A DNA stretch of 64,000 bases from positions 62,001 to 126,000 of the forward strand of contig NZ_SJOH01000010.1 in assembly GCF_004331285.1 (NCBI RefSeq). Reading direction: 5' to 3'. Positions 57,065-64,000 of the stretch are shown here, piece by piece; within the stretch, counting starts at the first letter, position 1, and every line of letters begins with the position of its first letter. The stretch is from Acinetobacter sp. ANC 3781. Its GTDB lineage: Bacteria; Pseudomonadota; Gammaproteobacteria; Pseudomonadales; Moraxellaceae. A program made the translations under genes and the position numbers. Below the pieces are notes generated by a model. The model worked only from the letters and a program-made list of their open reading frames with translations. It had not been told where the DNA came from and made no database searches.

Positions 57065-58336
57065 TTAAGACAGTTCCGGTTGAGTGACGAATTGAGCAGT
57101 TGCGGGCGTGTCTTCAATAAAATCATGACTGCCGTATTCATTATTACTTAAGTTTAAATGCTTATAACTGAGCAAATAAAAATCGCTATATTTCTTGATC
57201 ACAATGGGATGCATGCCGGTTGTTAAAGGTTCCTGTTCCTTAAACAGCTTCATCACATGACGGTCATTCATTGCCACAACATAGCGCTCATCATTTAAAT
57301 TAATCTGCACCAAACCACTGCCCTTGGCAAAAATTGGGATCAGAAATTTATGATTTAAGGCAATGGCACCGGCGGCGTAGCTTTCAATTTTTTGGCTAAT
57401 CACATTGAATACCAACCCATGGCCGAAACAGTCCAATAAATGACTACGGTTTTCTTGGGGCAGATTCACCTGAATACCGAGTTTCAGTAAATCTTGCTGA
57501 CTGACTTGCTTGTTACTCAGCAATTCTCGCAGTAAATTCTGTTTCAACTTCGCATCAAAAAACTGGCTATCCAGCTGCAAATCATTGTTAATTAAAATTG
57601 AACCCAAGGCATTGCGATGTCGCGGCAATAAGTTTTCAATCACTTTACGATAATAGAACTTGCTGCTCTTTTTGACCTGACGAATTTTTTTATAGAAATA
57701 GGGTTCATCAAATTCATGCAATAAAAAGTCATGCAGTAATTCTGAACTGGCAAGCACAGCAATTGCATCGTGGCCGGTAAAGGGTAAATTTAAGGTGTGA
57801 ATTTGAGGCAGAACCTGCTCAAGTTTTAAATAATGCGCGCGATCTTCTGGATAGTAAGGATCATAAACCACAATGTATTCACGCTCGGCGGAAACATCTT
57901 CAGGCTGCACCTGCATATTGGCATTTAGTTCCTCATGGAAAAACATGTTATAGCGCGGGTCTTCAACCTCTTCAGGATTGATTGAATACTGGGGTACCAA
58001 TGCAACCACGCGTTTTAAGTCAAGTAAATTTGAATACTTGATTGCAGCATACCCCCCCATTGAACCGCCATAGCCAATCCGTGTTTTAAAGGACGCAATC
58101 AGTTCCTGAATCTCGGCAGACATCTGTCGCATTGAGCTTTCCGGAAACCACGATTTCTGCTTCGGCATAATCCCGATCACATTAAAACCATGTTTATGCA
58201 AGGATTTTTCGGCATTAATCGACAACCCTTTGGCACGGGTAATTAAATCGCCAAAAGAGAAAACCAGCTCATCCGATGAACCTTTTAAAAATATTGCACG
58301 AATTTGTTCGTCTTCAAAAATAATGTGTTTTTCCAT
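57065..58336 (-). CDS. Two-part protein with an N-terminal alpha/beta-hydrolase core, unknown C-terminal domain
   Basis: A 423-residue protein. Residues about 20-240 form an alpha/beta-hydrolase-like domain: the nucleophile elbow GYGGSMGGYAAIKY near 97-110, an acidic loop YIVVYDPYYPED near 161, and FTGHDAIAVL near 195 as the likely catalytic His. From 250 on there is a separate domain with a helical (KKSSKFYYRKVIENLLPRHR) then beta-rich part (YVVAMNDRHVMKLF; PIVIKKYSDFYLLSY) that I do not recognise. No signal peptide or TM helix is present. A GTG at 58393 is an alternative start; ATG 58336 has GGTGTGGAA upstream. The substrate is unknown. Confidence 0.75.
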   Translation of the reverse strand: MEKHIIFEDEQIRAIFLKGSSDELVFSFGDLITRAKGLSINAEKSLHKHGFNVIGIMPKQKSWFPESSMRQMSAEIQELIASFKTRIGYGGSMGGYAAIKYSNLLDLKRVVALVPQYSINPEEVEDPRYNMFFHEELNANMQVQPEDVSAEREYIVVYDPYYPEDRAHYLKLEQVLPQIHTLNLPFTGHDAIAVLASSELLHDFLLHEFDEPYFYKKIRQVKKSSKFYYRKVIENLLPRHRNALGSILINNDLQLDSQFFDAKLKQNLLRELLSNKQVSQQDLLKLGIQVNLPQENRSHLLDCFGHGLVFNVISQKIESYAAGAIALNHKFLIPIFAKGSGLVQINLNDERYVVAMNDRHVMKLFKEQEPLTTGMHPIVIKKYSDFYLLSYKHLNLSNNEYGSHDFIEDTPATAQFVTQPELS

Positions 58337-58459
58337 TTCCACACCGAAGCAAATCGGCCCTTGTTTTGTACAGTCAATAGAACAAATAGACACCTTGCCT
58401 ATTTACGAAAAGCGACTATGTTATTTTATAGATGCCAAGAATATTAAAAAGCGCAAAAT

Positions 58460-59242
58460 ATGACACAATCACTTCATCCAGCTGCTCAAAAAGGTTTCAG
58501 TTCTGCTGCAGAGCTTTATCAACAGGTGCGTCCCGATTATCCACAAGATATCGTCAGCTGGCTGCAAGATCAGCTGCAACTTTGCGAAAAATCGCATGTT
58601 ATCGATCTCGGTTCCGGCACGGGCAAATTCTTGCCCTACTTACAGCAGATTACTTCGCACATCACCGCGATTGAACCGGTTCAGGAAATGCTGGCACAGC
58701 TGCAAGCTATATACCCAAAGATTCAAACCCTGCAAGCCTCTAGTGAACATTTGCCTGTCACTGCAAATAGTATGGATGCGGTCATCTGTGCACAATCCTT
58801 CCACTGGTTTGCCAATCTTGAGACTTTACAGCAAATTCATCAAGCCTTGAAACCATCCGGACATTTGGCCCTGATCTGGAATCAACGTGATATAAACATT
58901 GACTGGGTCAAGGCACTGGCAGATCTGATTGAACCTTTGGAGGGTAACACACCTCGTTATCATAGTGGAAAGTGGAAAAATGTGTTTCAGCATCAATCCT
59001 TATTTCAGCTGGAAAATGTCCAGACTTTTAAGCTGAAGCATGTTGGCACAGTAGAAAATGTAGTGTCTAAGCGTCTGCTTTCCACCAGTTTTATTGCCGC
59101 AATGCCGGACCAAGAACAACAGCAATTAAAAGCCCTATTTGAACAGATTGTCTTCAGCTACACTGGTAAATATCCACAAGATGAAATTACCTTCCCTTAT
59201 GTAACCCATGCTTATGATTTTAAAAAAATCGATCAGAAATAA
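58460..59242 (+). CDS. Class I SAM-dependent methyltransferase
   Basis: A 260-residue methyltransferase of the methyltransferase type 11 (UbiE/COQ5-like) group. SAM motif I is HVIDLGSGTGKFLPYL near 46-61, motif II is AIEPVQEML near 72, motif III is DAVICAQSFHWF near 107, and LKPSGHLALIWNQRD is near 130. The AQSFHWF variant is common in yeast Tmt1/Crg1-like enzymes. The methyl acceptor is unknown. The start ATG lies 8 bases downstream of AAAGCG, a weak site. It diverges from the alpha/beta-hydrolase gene with 123 bases between starts. Confidence 0.85.
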   Translation: MTQSLHPAAQKGFSSAAELYQQVRPDYPQDIVSWLQDQLQLCEKSHVIDLGSGTGKFLPYLQQITSHITAIEPVQEMLAQLQAIYPKIQTLQASSEHLPVTANSMDAVICAQSFHWFANLETLQQIHQALKPSGHLALIWNQRDINIDWVKALADLIEPLEGNTPRYHSGKWKNVFQHQSLFQLENVQTFKLKHVGTVENVVSKRLLSTSFIAAMPDQEQQQLKALFEQIVFSYTGKYPQDEITFPYVTHAYDFKKIDQK

Positions 59243-59252
59243 AGGAATCATC

Positions 59253-59867
59253 ATGAAAAATATTAAACTGAAACAACTGGGTCTGCCTGTTTTATTATGT
59301 TCAAGCATCTTTCTGACGGCCTGTGATAACAGCAAAAATAGCACCACTCAAAACGATAAAATTCAGCCTGAAGATAAAGTCATGCAGGATTTGATTACCG
59401 AACCGGTCAAAGCGTTCGAGAAAACTGCAGATGATCAACATGATATTGCCTTACTCACCGACTTCGACACGCGCTTCACCCAAATGAGTGATGATATGGA
59501 AGACGAGCTGACGAAAATGCAGGAAAAGGGTTCACTTACCGATGAATTTGCGCATAACCGCAAACGTGACAATGTTCAGTCGGCACTCAATATGCTGAAA
59601 GATCTGGATTTGAAAACCCAGCAAGGTCGCTATATTCAAGGCTTAATTGCAGAATACTGGCAAGACCAAGCCAAACTGTATGATCAGAATAAAGATAAAA
59701 AAGTGGATGAAATGAAAAATTCAGGCGATCGAGTCAAAGGCTTAGGTGAGTTTTTACATGCTCAAGAACAGCTTGAACATTGGCAATCACAATATCCGGA
59801 AACGAGCAAAGCTGAAACAAAAAAAGCTGAAGCAGCTAAATCCGAGACCACTCAATCTAACTACTAA
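59253..59867 (+). CDS. Lipoprotein of unknown function
   Basis: A 204-residue lipoprotein (lipobox LTAC, Cys at about residue 21; SSIFLTACDNSKNS). The mature part is highly charged and helical, with DMEDELTKMQEKGSLTDEFAHNRKRDNVQSALNML, ending in a Lys/Ala/Glu/Thr-rich tail (AETKKAEAAKSETTQ). The start is ATG 59253, with AAAGGA six bases upstream; an upstream frame overlaps the methyltransferase. It is 10 bases after the methyltransferase stop, so probably co-transcribed. Function is unknown. Confidence 0.8.
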   Translation: MKNIKLKQLGLPVLLCSSIFLTACDNSKNSTTQNDKIQPEDKVMQDLITEPVKAFEKTADDQHDIALLTDFDTRFTQMSDDMEDELTKMQEKGSLTDEFAHNRKRDNVQSALNMLKDLDLKTQQGRYIQGLIAEYWQDQAKLYDQNKDKKVDEMKNSGDRVKGLGEFLHAQEQLEHWQSQYPETSKAETKKAEAAKSETTQSNY

Positions 59868-59879
59868 AATGGGGTACAT

Positions 59880-59903
59880 AAAAAAGGGATCATTTGATTC
59901 CTT
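59880..59903 (-). terminator. Possible terminator of the GFA gene
   Basis: On the minus strand an imperfect stem GGAATCA/TGATCCC is followed by T6. It lies just past the GFA stop at 59922. One mismatch makes it weaker than the others. Confidence 0.45.
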
Positions 59904-59921
59904 CATCTTTATTGCAATGAC

Positions 59922-60332
59922 TTATGGTCGCCCGTCATGCTGTACCAAGCCATCGCAAATCGTATCCCATTCTGCCTTGGAGGCAGCAAAAATATGTTGG
60001 GTCGGCTTTTGCTGAAGTGGTGTATCCAGTGTGCCAATTCTTAAACGGTACAGATCCGGTGTTTCAGTTTTAATACTGATAATCGGCGAGCCACAATCAG
60101 CACAAAAACAACGCTGAGTGGTTGCGCTGGATTGGAACTTTTTCAACAAATGCTCGCCTTGCACAATTTTAAAATCGGCTTTTTTAATCGGAGCATTGGT
60201 GGCAAAAGCTGTGCCATTGGCTTTACGACACTTTCGACAATGACATTGCACGATGTCACCGATTTCACTCTGAATTTCATAGCGTAAACCGCCACACAAA
60301 CAGCTTCCGCTATATAGATTTTGTTCAGACAT
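59922..60332 (-). CDS. GFA family (CENP-V/GFA domain) protein
   Basis: A 136-residue zinc protein of the GFA (glutathione-dependent formaldehyde-activating) family. The Zn-binding Cys residues are in GSCLCGGLRYEI near 9-20, QCHCRKCRKANGTAFATNAPI near 30-50 and RCFCADCGSPI near 96-106. Despite the name, most members are of unproven function and do not need to act on formaldehyde. It is divergent from or unrelated to the flanking genes by orientation and is probably transcribed alone. Confidence 0.88.
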   Translation of the reverse strand: MSEQNLYSGSCLCGGLRYEIQSEIGDIVQCHCRKCRKANGTAFATNAPIKKADFKIVQGEHLLKKFQSSATTQRCFCADCGSPIISIKTETPDLYRLRIGTLDTPLQQKPTQHIFAASKAEWDTICDGLVQHDGRP

Positions 60333-60405
60333 AACAGTCGCATTTTTTATAAGGTTTGAGTGATCAACCTAACATGCTTTAAATTACGGTTCAAAATATT
60401 TGCTG

Positions 60406-61608
60406 TTATTCTTTTATCGCCAGATAACTCTGTACGCCTTCACCCGCAGCACGACCCGTGGCAAAACATGCAGTCAATAAATAACCGCCTGTCGGTGCAT
60501 CCCAATCCAGCATTTCTCCACAACAGAACACATGCGGATTTGACTTTAATTGCAGTTGTTCAGACAACACCTCTCGTTTGACTCCACCGGCACAGCTAAT
60601 GGCTTCTTCTATTGGACGAAAGCCAGCTAAAGGAATAGGTAAATGTTTAATCTGCTGTGCCAAAGCTCGTGGATCATTCCATAGATCTTTAGTCACCAGT
60701 TCACGAACTAAATTGGCTTTGGCATGGTCTAGACCGGCTTTGCGCCAGACATTACTTAATGACTGCTTTTTACTCGGTTGTAATTTTTGCGCGAGTTGCT
60801 CAACTGTCTGCTCGGGAATTAAATCCAAATACAGTTGCATGGCCTGACCATTTTTAAGCTGCTGACGTAGCGCACGCCCCTGTTTATAGATCAAACCACT
60901 TTCTAAACCATAATGGCTAATTACAATATCGCCCATGGTTTTGGCTTGATCATCCACCCATGCCTCAACCCGTTTTAAAGGCTGACCAAATACCGGTTGC
61001 ATAAATCTGGACCAAACTCGTTCTACGCCGGCATTACTGGCTTGAAAGGCTTCAATTTCATCCTGAGAGAACCATTGTTGCCATGCCCCGTCACTGCCAA
61101 GTCGTGACCATGACACTGCACCGCAGGCCATTACAATGGCATCAAACTGCTGAGTTTCAACCTGCTCCGTGACCAGGTTTTTAAACTGTAATTCGGAACT
61201 GCTTAAGTCCAGACACTGATGCCGATAATGAAAAATCACCCCATGTTCGGCTAAACGTTTTAACCAGGCACGAAGCAGTGGTGCAGCCTTCATCTCAACC
61301 GGAAATACCCGCCCAGATGAACCGATATAGGATTCAATCCCCAAACCTTTCATCCATTGTTGAATCCAGTTCGCATCCCACTGTTTTATCCAAGCTGCAA
61401 GCCAGTCTGCTTGATCATAGTGCTGAATAAATTGTACTACAGGCTCGGCATGAGAAATATTTAAGCCAGTTTTACCTGCCATTAGAAACTTACGGGCGGC
61501 CGAGGGTTTTTGTTCATAGACATGCACTTCATAATCGTATTGACTCAAAACTTCCGCAGCCATCAGTCCGGCAGGACCTGCGCCAATAATTGCGACACGC
61601 TTTTTCAT
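60406..61608 (-). CDS. FAD-dependent oxidoreductase, YhiN/HI0933 family
   Basis: A 400-residue flavoprotein. The dinucleotide motif KRVAIIGAGPAGLMAAEVL is at residues 3-21, followed by VYEQKPSAARKFLMAGKTGLNISHAEP near 32-58, a hallmark of the HI0933-like family (TIGR03862 type). VMACGAVSWSRLGSDGAWQQ near 150-170 and a C-terminal GGYLLTACFATGRAAGEG with the second FAD contact are typical. The reaction is unknown. ATG 61608 begins directly at the Rossmann strand; an ATG at 61626 overlapping trmB is also possible. The 7-base gap to the trmB-like gene suggests an operon. Confidence 0.85.
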   Translation of the reverse strand: MKKRVAIIGAGPAGLMAAEVLSQYDYEVHVYEQKPSAARKFLMAGKTGLNISHAEPVVQFIQHYDQADWLAAWIKQWDANWIQQWMKGLGIESYIGSSGRVFPVEMKAAPLLRAWLKRLAEHGVIFHYRHQCLDLSSSELQFKNLVTEQVETQQFDAIVMACGAVSWSRLGSDGAWQQWFSQDEIEAFQASNAGVERVWSRFMQPVFGQPLKRVEAWVDDQAKTMGDIVISHYGLESGLIYKQGRALRQQLKNGQAMQLYLDLIPEQTVEQLAQKLQPSKKQSLSNVWRKAGLDHAKANLVRELVTKDLWNDPRALAQQIKHLPIPLAGFRPIEEAISCAGGVKREVLSEQLQLKSNPHVFCCGEMLDWDAPTGGYLLTACFATGRAAGEGVQSYLAIKE

Positions 61609-61615
61609 AGCCAAC

Positions 61616-62284
61616 TTATTCAGCATCTTTTACATTCGTTTCTGATGCAGTTTCGATCACCGCATTTTGACCTTGCAGCGGCATAAAGTCATCAAAACGG
61701 GTCGTGTAGCCTTCTGGCTTGGTAATGATGAGTTGCTGACACAATTCACCACGTTCCAAATATTTAATTTCAAAATGGGTGCGTGCTGAAGTGGCTGGAA
61801 TTACCTCTTTAATAAACGGTAATTTCCACACATCTATCAACTGTTGCTGTGCTTCTGCGATATATTCAGGAATATTACTGGCCAAAGTCACTGTGCCACC
61901 GACCTGTAAACGCGACAGCAAAAATTCAAAAAATGGCATATTCAACCAGCGCTGTGCCGGATTATGCGGTTCAGGATTGGGATATAAAATAAAAAATTGC
62001 TGTACTTGCGCCGGCAGTAAAGCATGCACGATCCATGGCATGGCATCAGCATGAATCGCCTGTAAGTTGCTTTGTCCTTCCAAGGCATGCTGTTTTTGCA
62101 TAGCCACATATTTTTCACGGGTACGTTCAATTGCAATCAATTTATGTTCGGGATGCTGACTCGAAAAAAGCAAGGCATGCTTACCTTTACCGGCACCAAT
62201 TTCCACACAAATTGGCTCTGGGCTAATCATTTGAAAATCACGAGGCGCGTGCATACGCTGTGCTTGAAATTGACGAATTGGCAT
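61616..62284 (-). CDS. TrmB-like tRNA (guanine-N7) methyltransferase, divergent
   Basis: A 222-residue SAM enzyme of the TrmB family. SAM motif I is ICVEIGAGKGKHALLF near 26-41 and IAIERTREKYVAM near 53-65. The TrmB-type C-terminal T..HFEIKYLERGE near 176-186 is present. The usual PDPWPKKRHxKRR segment is replaced by ILYPNPEPHNPAQRW, lacking the basic cluster. It could therefore be a second, specialised TrmB paralogue or have another substrate. The length is slightly short of the 230-240 usual. It is adjacent to the FAD protein in the same direction and divergent from yacG. Confidence 0.72.
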   Translation of the reverse strand: MPIRQFQAQRMHAPRDFQMISPEPICVEIGAGKGKHALLFSSQHPEHKLIAIERTREKYVAMQKQHALEGQSNLQAIHADAMPWIVHALLPAQVQQFFILYPNPEPHNPAQRWLNMPFFEFLLSRLQVGGTVTLASNIPEYIAEAQQQLIDVWKLPFIKEVIPATSARTHFEIKYLERGELCQQLIITKPEGYTTRFDDFMPLQGQNAVIETASETNVKDAE

Positions 62285-62374
62285 AATCAGATCAAACTAA
62301 CAAAAATCGGCTCAAGTCTAGCAAGAGCGGCTGAGTTTGACTAATTGAATCATCATTTTTATCCGGAGAATAAA

Positions 62375-62560
62375 ATGCCTCGCACTTTTCCTTGCCCACG
62401 TTGTGGTAAACCTTCGACTTGGGAAGATAACGAATTCCGTCCTTTTTGTTCAGAACGCTGTAAAATGATTGATCTGGGCGCTTGGGCAAATGATGAATAC
62501 AAATTGCCTACTCAAGATGCACCACAGGCAGATGGCGGCCGTGAAGAAGATGATTTTTAA
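62375..62560 (+). CDS. yacG: YacG, DNA gyrase inhibitor (zinc finger)
   Basis: A 61-residue zinc protein. Four Cys in FPCPRCGK and [16 protein letters not shown] form the YacG finger. The E. coli protein binds GyrB and inhibits gyrase. The C-terminus is acidic (EEDDF). The start is ATG 62375 after CCGGAG; the ten-codon upstream extension is not needed. It is often next to coaE, which is not seen here. Confidence 0.93.
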   Translation: MPRTFPCPRCGKPSTWEDNEFRPFCSERCKMIDLGAWANDEYKLPTQDAPQADGGREEDDF

Positions 62561-63132
62561 AAGGATTTTTTAGAATAATAAATAGTATACAGGTTGGTGA
62601 ATAAGGCTCATCAATCTTTAGCAAAGTAGATTAGAATCCAGCTTTTGTATGCTAAGCCTAAAACAACAATGCAAAAAACAAGAAGTATATCAACCGCCAT
62701 AATGATCAGATCTTGACGGTAAAACCTGATCTTAAGCATAAAATGCCATTAAGCTAAAAATAAATAATGCTGCCTTGGTAAACCAGAGTTTCATGAACCT
62801 CCTCTGCCAATTTAAAGTAAATGTAAAATAATATGACTTAATAAATCTTTTTTATGACTGAAATCTCTTTTTTATTATTTTGTCTTAAATTACTTTATAT
62901 TTTATCAACATATAATTAAAAAATTAGGGACTGAAAATATGTTTTATCATTGTTAAATTTTTCTTATTAATCAATAAAAATGATAACCAGTTAGCACTTT
63001 TTTAAATTATAATAACATTACGAAAATACCAGTAAATTTTTTTCTAATAACTAAACACTTAAAATCGATATATTTTAGTAATGAAACCTAATAACGATAA
63101 AAATTAACAACGATAAAAAAGGAGATCCCCTC
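62561..63132. other. AT-rich intergenic region around the frameshifted mini-gene
   Basis: Apart from the minus-strand mini-gene at 62611-62794, the roughly 340 bases from 62795 to 63132 are very AT-rich and hold no ORF with a ribosome site until the AAGGAG before 63133. Tandem AACGATAAAAATTAAC-type repeats at about 63090-63118 may mark a promoter or operator. Confidence 0.4.
62611..62794 (-). pseudogene. Frameshifted tiny two-TM membrane protein gene
   Basis: On the minus strand, with AGAGGAGG before ATG 62794, a 20-codon frame (MKLWFTKAALFIFSLMAFYA) ends at TAA. A second frame starting ATG at 62739 overlaps it by 8 bases and continues for 42 codons (including IIMAVDILLVFCIVVLGLAYKSWILIYFAKD). 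The 184-base span is one base more than 61 codons, so a single-base insertion in one ~60-residue two-TM protein is a simple explanation. Overlapping mini-genes with coupled translation are the alternative. Confidence 0.55.
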
Positions 63133-63318
63133 ATGGGACTATGGTGTTTAAAAATTCTATTTTTTTTATTTGTCTTACTGGGTATTGTAAGTTTAAGTTT
63201 TGGAATTTATACCCATGATGTCATTATTATTTGGATCGGCATCCTGTTTATTTTTTCAGCTATTATTATTGCCTTAGAACTAAAGCAGTTACATAGTGGT
63301 CCTTTTCGCAGAGACTGA
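63133..63318 (+). CDS. Small two-TM membrane protein
   Basis: A 61-residue protein with two hydrophobic segments (about residues 6-26, LKILFFLFVLLGIVSLSFGIY, and 30-50, IIIWIGILFIFSAIIIALEL) and a short basic tail ending HSGPFRRD. AAGGAG lies ten bases before the ATG, a strong site, which supports it as real. Family unknown; it is similar in layout, not in sequence, to the broken gene at 62611. Confidence 0.65.
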   Translation: MGLWCLKILFFLFVLLGIVSLSFGIYTHDVIIIWIGILFIFSAIIIALELKQLHSGPFRRD

Positions 63319-63352
63319 TGAAATTTATTCATCAATCTCTTAAACAAAGGTA

Positions 63353-63997
63353 TTAACCTGCTTTATTCGCCACAAAAGGGTTATGTTGTTTTTCAAAACC
63401 AATACTACTGATTGGACCATGACCCGATATAAATTGAGTTTCATCTGGCAGACTAAAACATTCACGCTGAATTGAATCTAGCAACTGTTGATGATTTCCG
63501 CGTGGAAAGTCGGTACGACCAATAGACCCTTTAAACAGCACGTCCCCTGTCCATAATAGCCCATAATTTTCGTTATAGAACATCACGTGACCCGGGGTAT
63601 GACCTGGTGCGAAACGGACTTCAAATTCTTCCTCACCCAGTTTCAGAACTTCCCCGCCTTCAAGCCATTGGCTAACCTCTACTTTTTCCGGAATTGGAAA
63701 TCCATATTTTGCCGAGACTTCCTGAATCATGTCCAGCCAAAAAGCATCTTCTTTATGTGGACCAATCACAGGTACATTCCATAATTTGGTTAATGTACCT
63801 ACTGCACCGGCATGATCCAGATGGCCATGGGTCAACCATAAAGCCTTGACCTTCAAACCCAATGCCTCCACTTCGGCTTTCAATTTTTCAGGCTCACCAC
63901 CCGCGTCAATCAAAACTGCTTCTTTGCTGTCTGCATCCCATACAATTGAACAGTTTTGCTGAAAGGCCGTGACTGGCACAATTTTGACTTGCAACAT
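63353..63997 (-). CDS. MBL-fold hydrolase, GloB/YcbL-like
   Basis: A 214-residue metallo-beta-lactamase-fold enzyme of the glyoxalase II-like group. THGHLDHAG near 55-63 binds the metals, with further ligands in FAPGHTPGHVMF near 128, the bridging Asp in LLWTGDVLFKGSIGRTDFPRG near 150-170, and the last His in ISGHGPISSIG near 192. It lacks the C-terminal GloB substrate domain, so it resembles YcbL more than true glyoxalase II. The start codon is 3 bases from the right edge, so its ribosome site is outside the window. Confidence 0.87.
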   Translation of the reverse strand: MLQVKIVPVTAFQQNCSIVWDADSKEAVLIDAGGEPEKLKAEVEALGLKVKALWLTHGHLDHAGAVGTLTKLWNVPVIGPHKEDAFWLDMIQEVSAKYGFPIPEKVEVSQWLEGGEVLKLGEEEFEVRFAPGHTPGHVMFYNENYGLLWTGDVLFKGSIGRTDFPRGNHQQLLDSIQRECFSLPDETQFISGHGPISSIGFEKQHNPFVANKAG

Positions 63998-64000
63998 AAG

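Overview
The window is a stretch of a moderately AT-rich gammaproteobacterial chromosome. Gene content and style suggest Acinetobacter or a close Moraxellaceae relative: a large Gln/Arg-rich RNase E, alpha2beta2-type glycyl-tRNA synthetase, DUF2789, AidB, KatG, LEA-like exported proteins, and dense short intergenic spaces with strong rho-independent terminators. The genus is an inference from family resemblance; no 16S or marker search was possible. No insertion sequence, prophage, CRISPR array or rRNA gene was found.

Layout. 1-6.4 kb: the 3' part of an ovothiol synthase gene (ovoA), DUF2789, a HAD phosphatase, the rppH-ptsP pair and small proteins. 6.7-17 kb: aidB with a divergent TetR regulator, a Sel1-repeat protein, katG, a DCC-family gene followed by a DoxX-like gene broken by an in-frame stop, an MBL hydrolase, a CDF metal exporter and a DMT exporter. 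17.2-34.6 kb is the catabolic core. It holds hcaEFCB-mhpB-hcaD with a divergent hcaR-like LysR gene, then DUF1345, mhpC and an OprD-type porin. A plus-strand operon of sulfatase, lipoprotein formylglycine-generating enzyme and a second OprD-type porin comes next, followed by mhpD-mhpF-mhpE. Together these encode dioxygenation of 3-phenylpropionate/cinnamate to the dihydrodiol, the catechol, meta-cleavage, hydrolysis, and hydration/aldol/aldehyde steps to pyruvate and acetyl-CoA. The sulfatase operon sits inside this block.

35-44.4 kb: a decayed secreted-protein gene, a Gph-like HAD phosphatase, rluC, a long structured leader and rne, a FATP-like acyl-CoA synthetase, and a lysine tRNA array (three identical TTT tRNAs and one CTT). 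44.4-51.7 kb: a lipoprotein, PspC, HPP-CBS and transglutaminase-like proteins, a membrane-protein pseudogene with three in-frame stops, and glyQS. 51.8-53.4 kb: a very AT-rich two-gene module (soluble protein of unknown family plus a four-TM protein) just after the glyS terminator. It is the best candidate for an undescribed system, possibly defensive. 53.5-64 kb: small envelope proteins including two tandem exported LEA-like proteins, a 2-hydroxyacid dehydrogenase, an unusual two-part alpha/beta-hydrolase, a methyltransferase, a GFA protein, a YhiN-like flavoprotein, a divergent TrmB-like enzyme, yacG, a frameshifted tiny membrane gene and an MBL hydrolase.

A recurring oddity is gene decay by in-frame stop codons without frameshifts at three separate loci (13.3, 35.0 and 48.1 kb).
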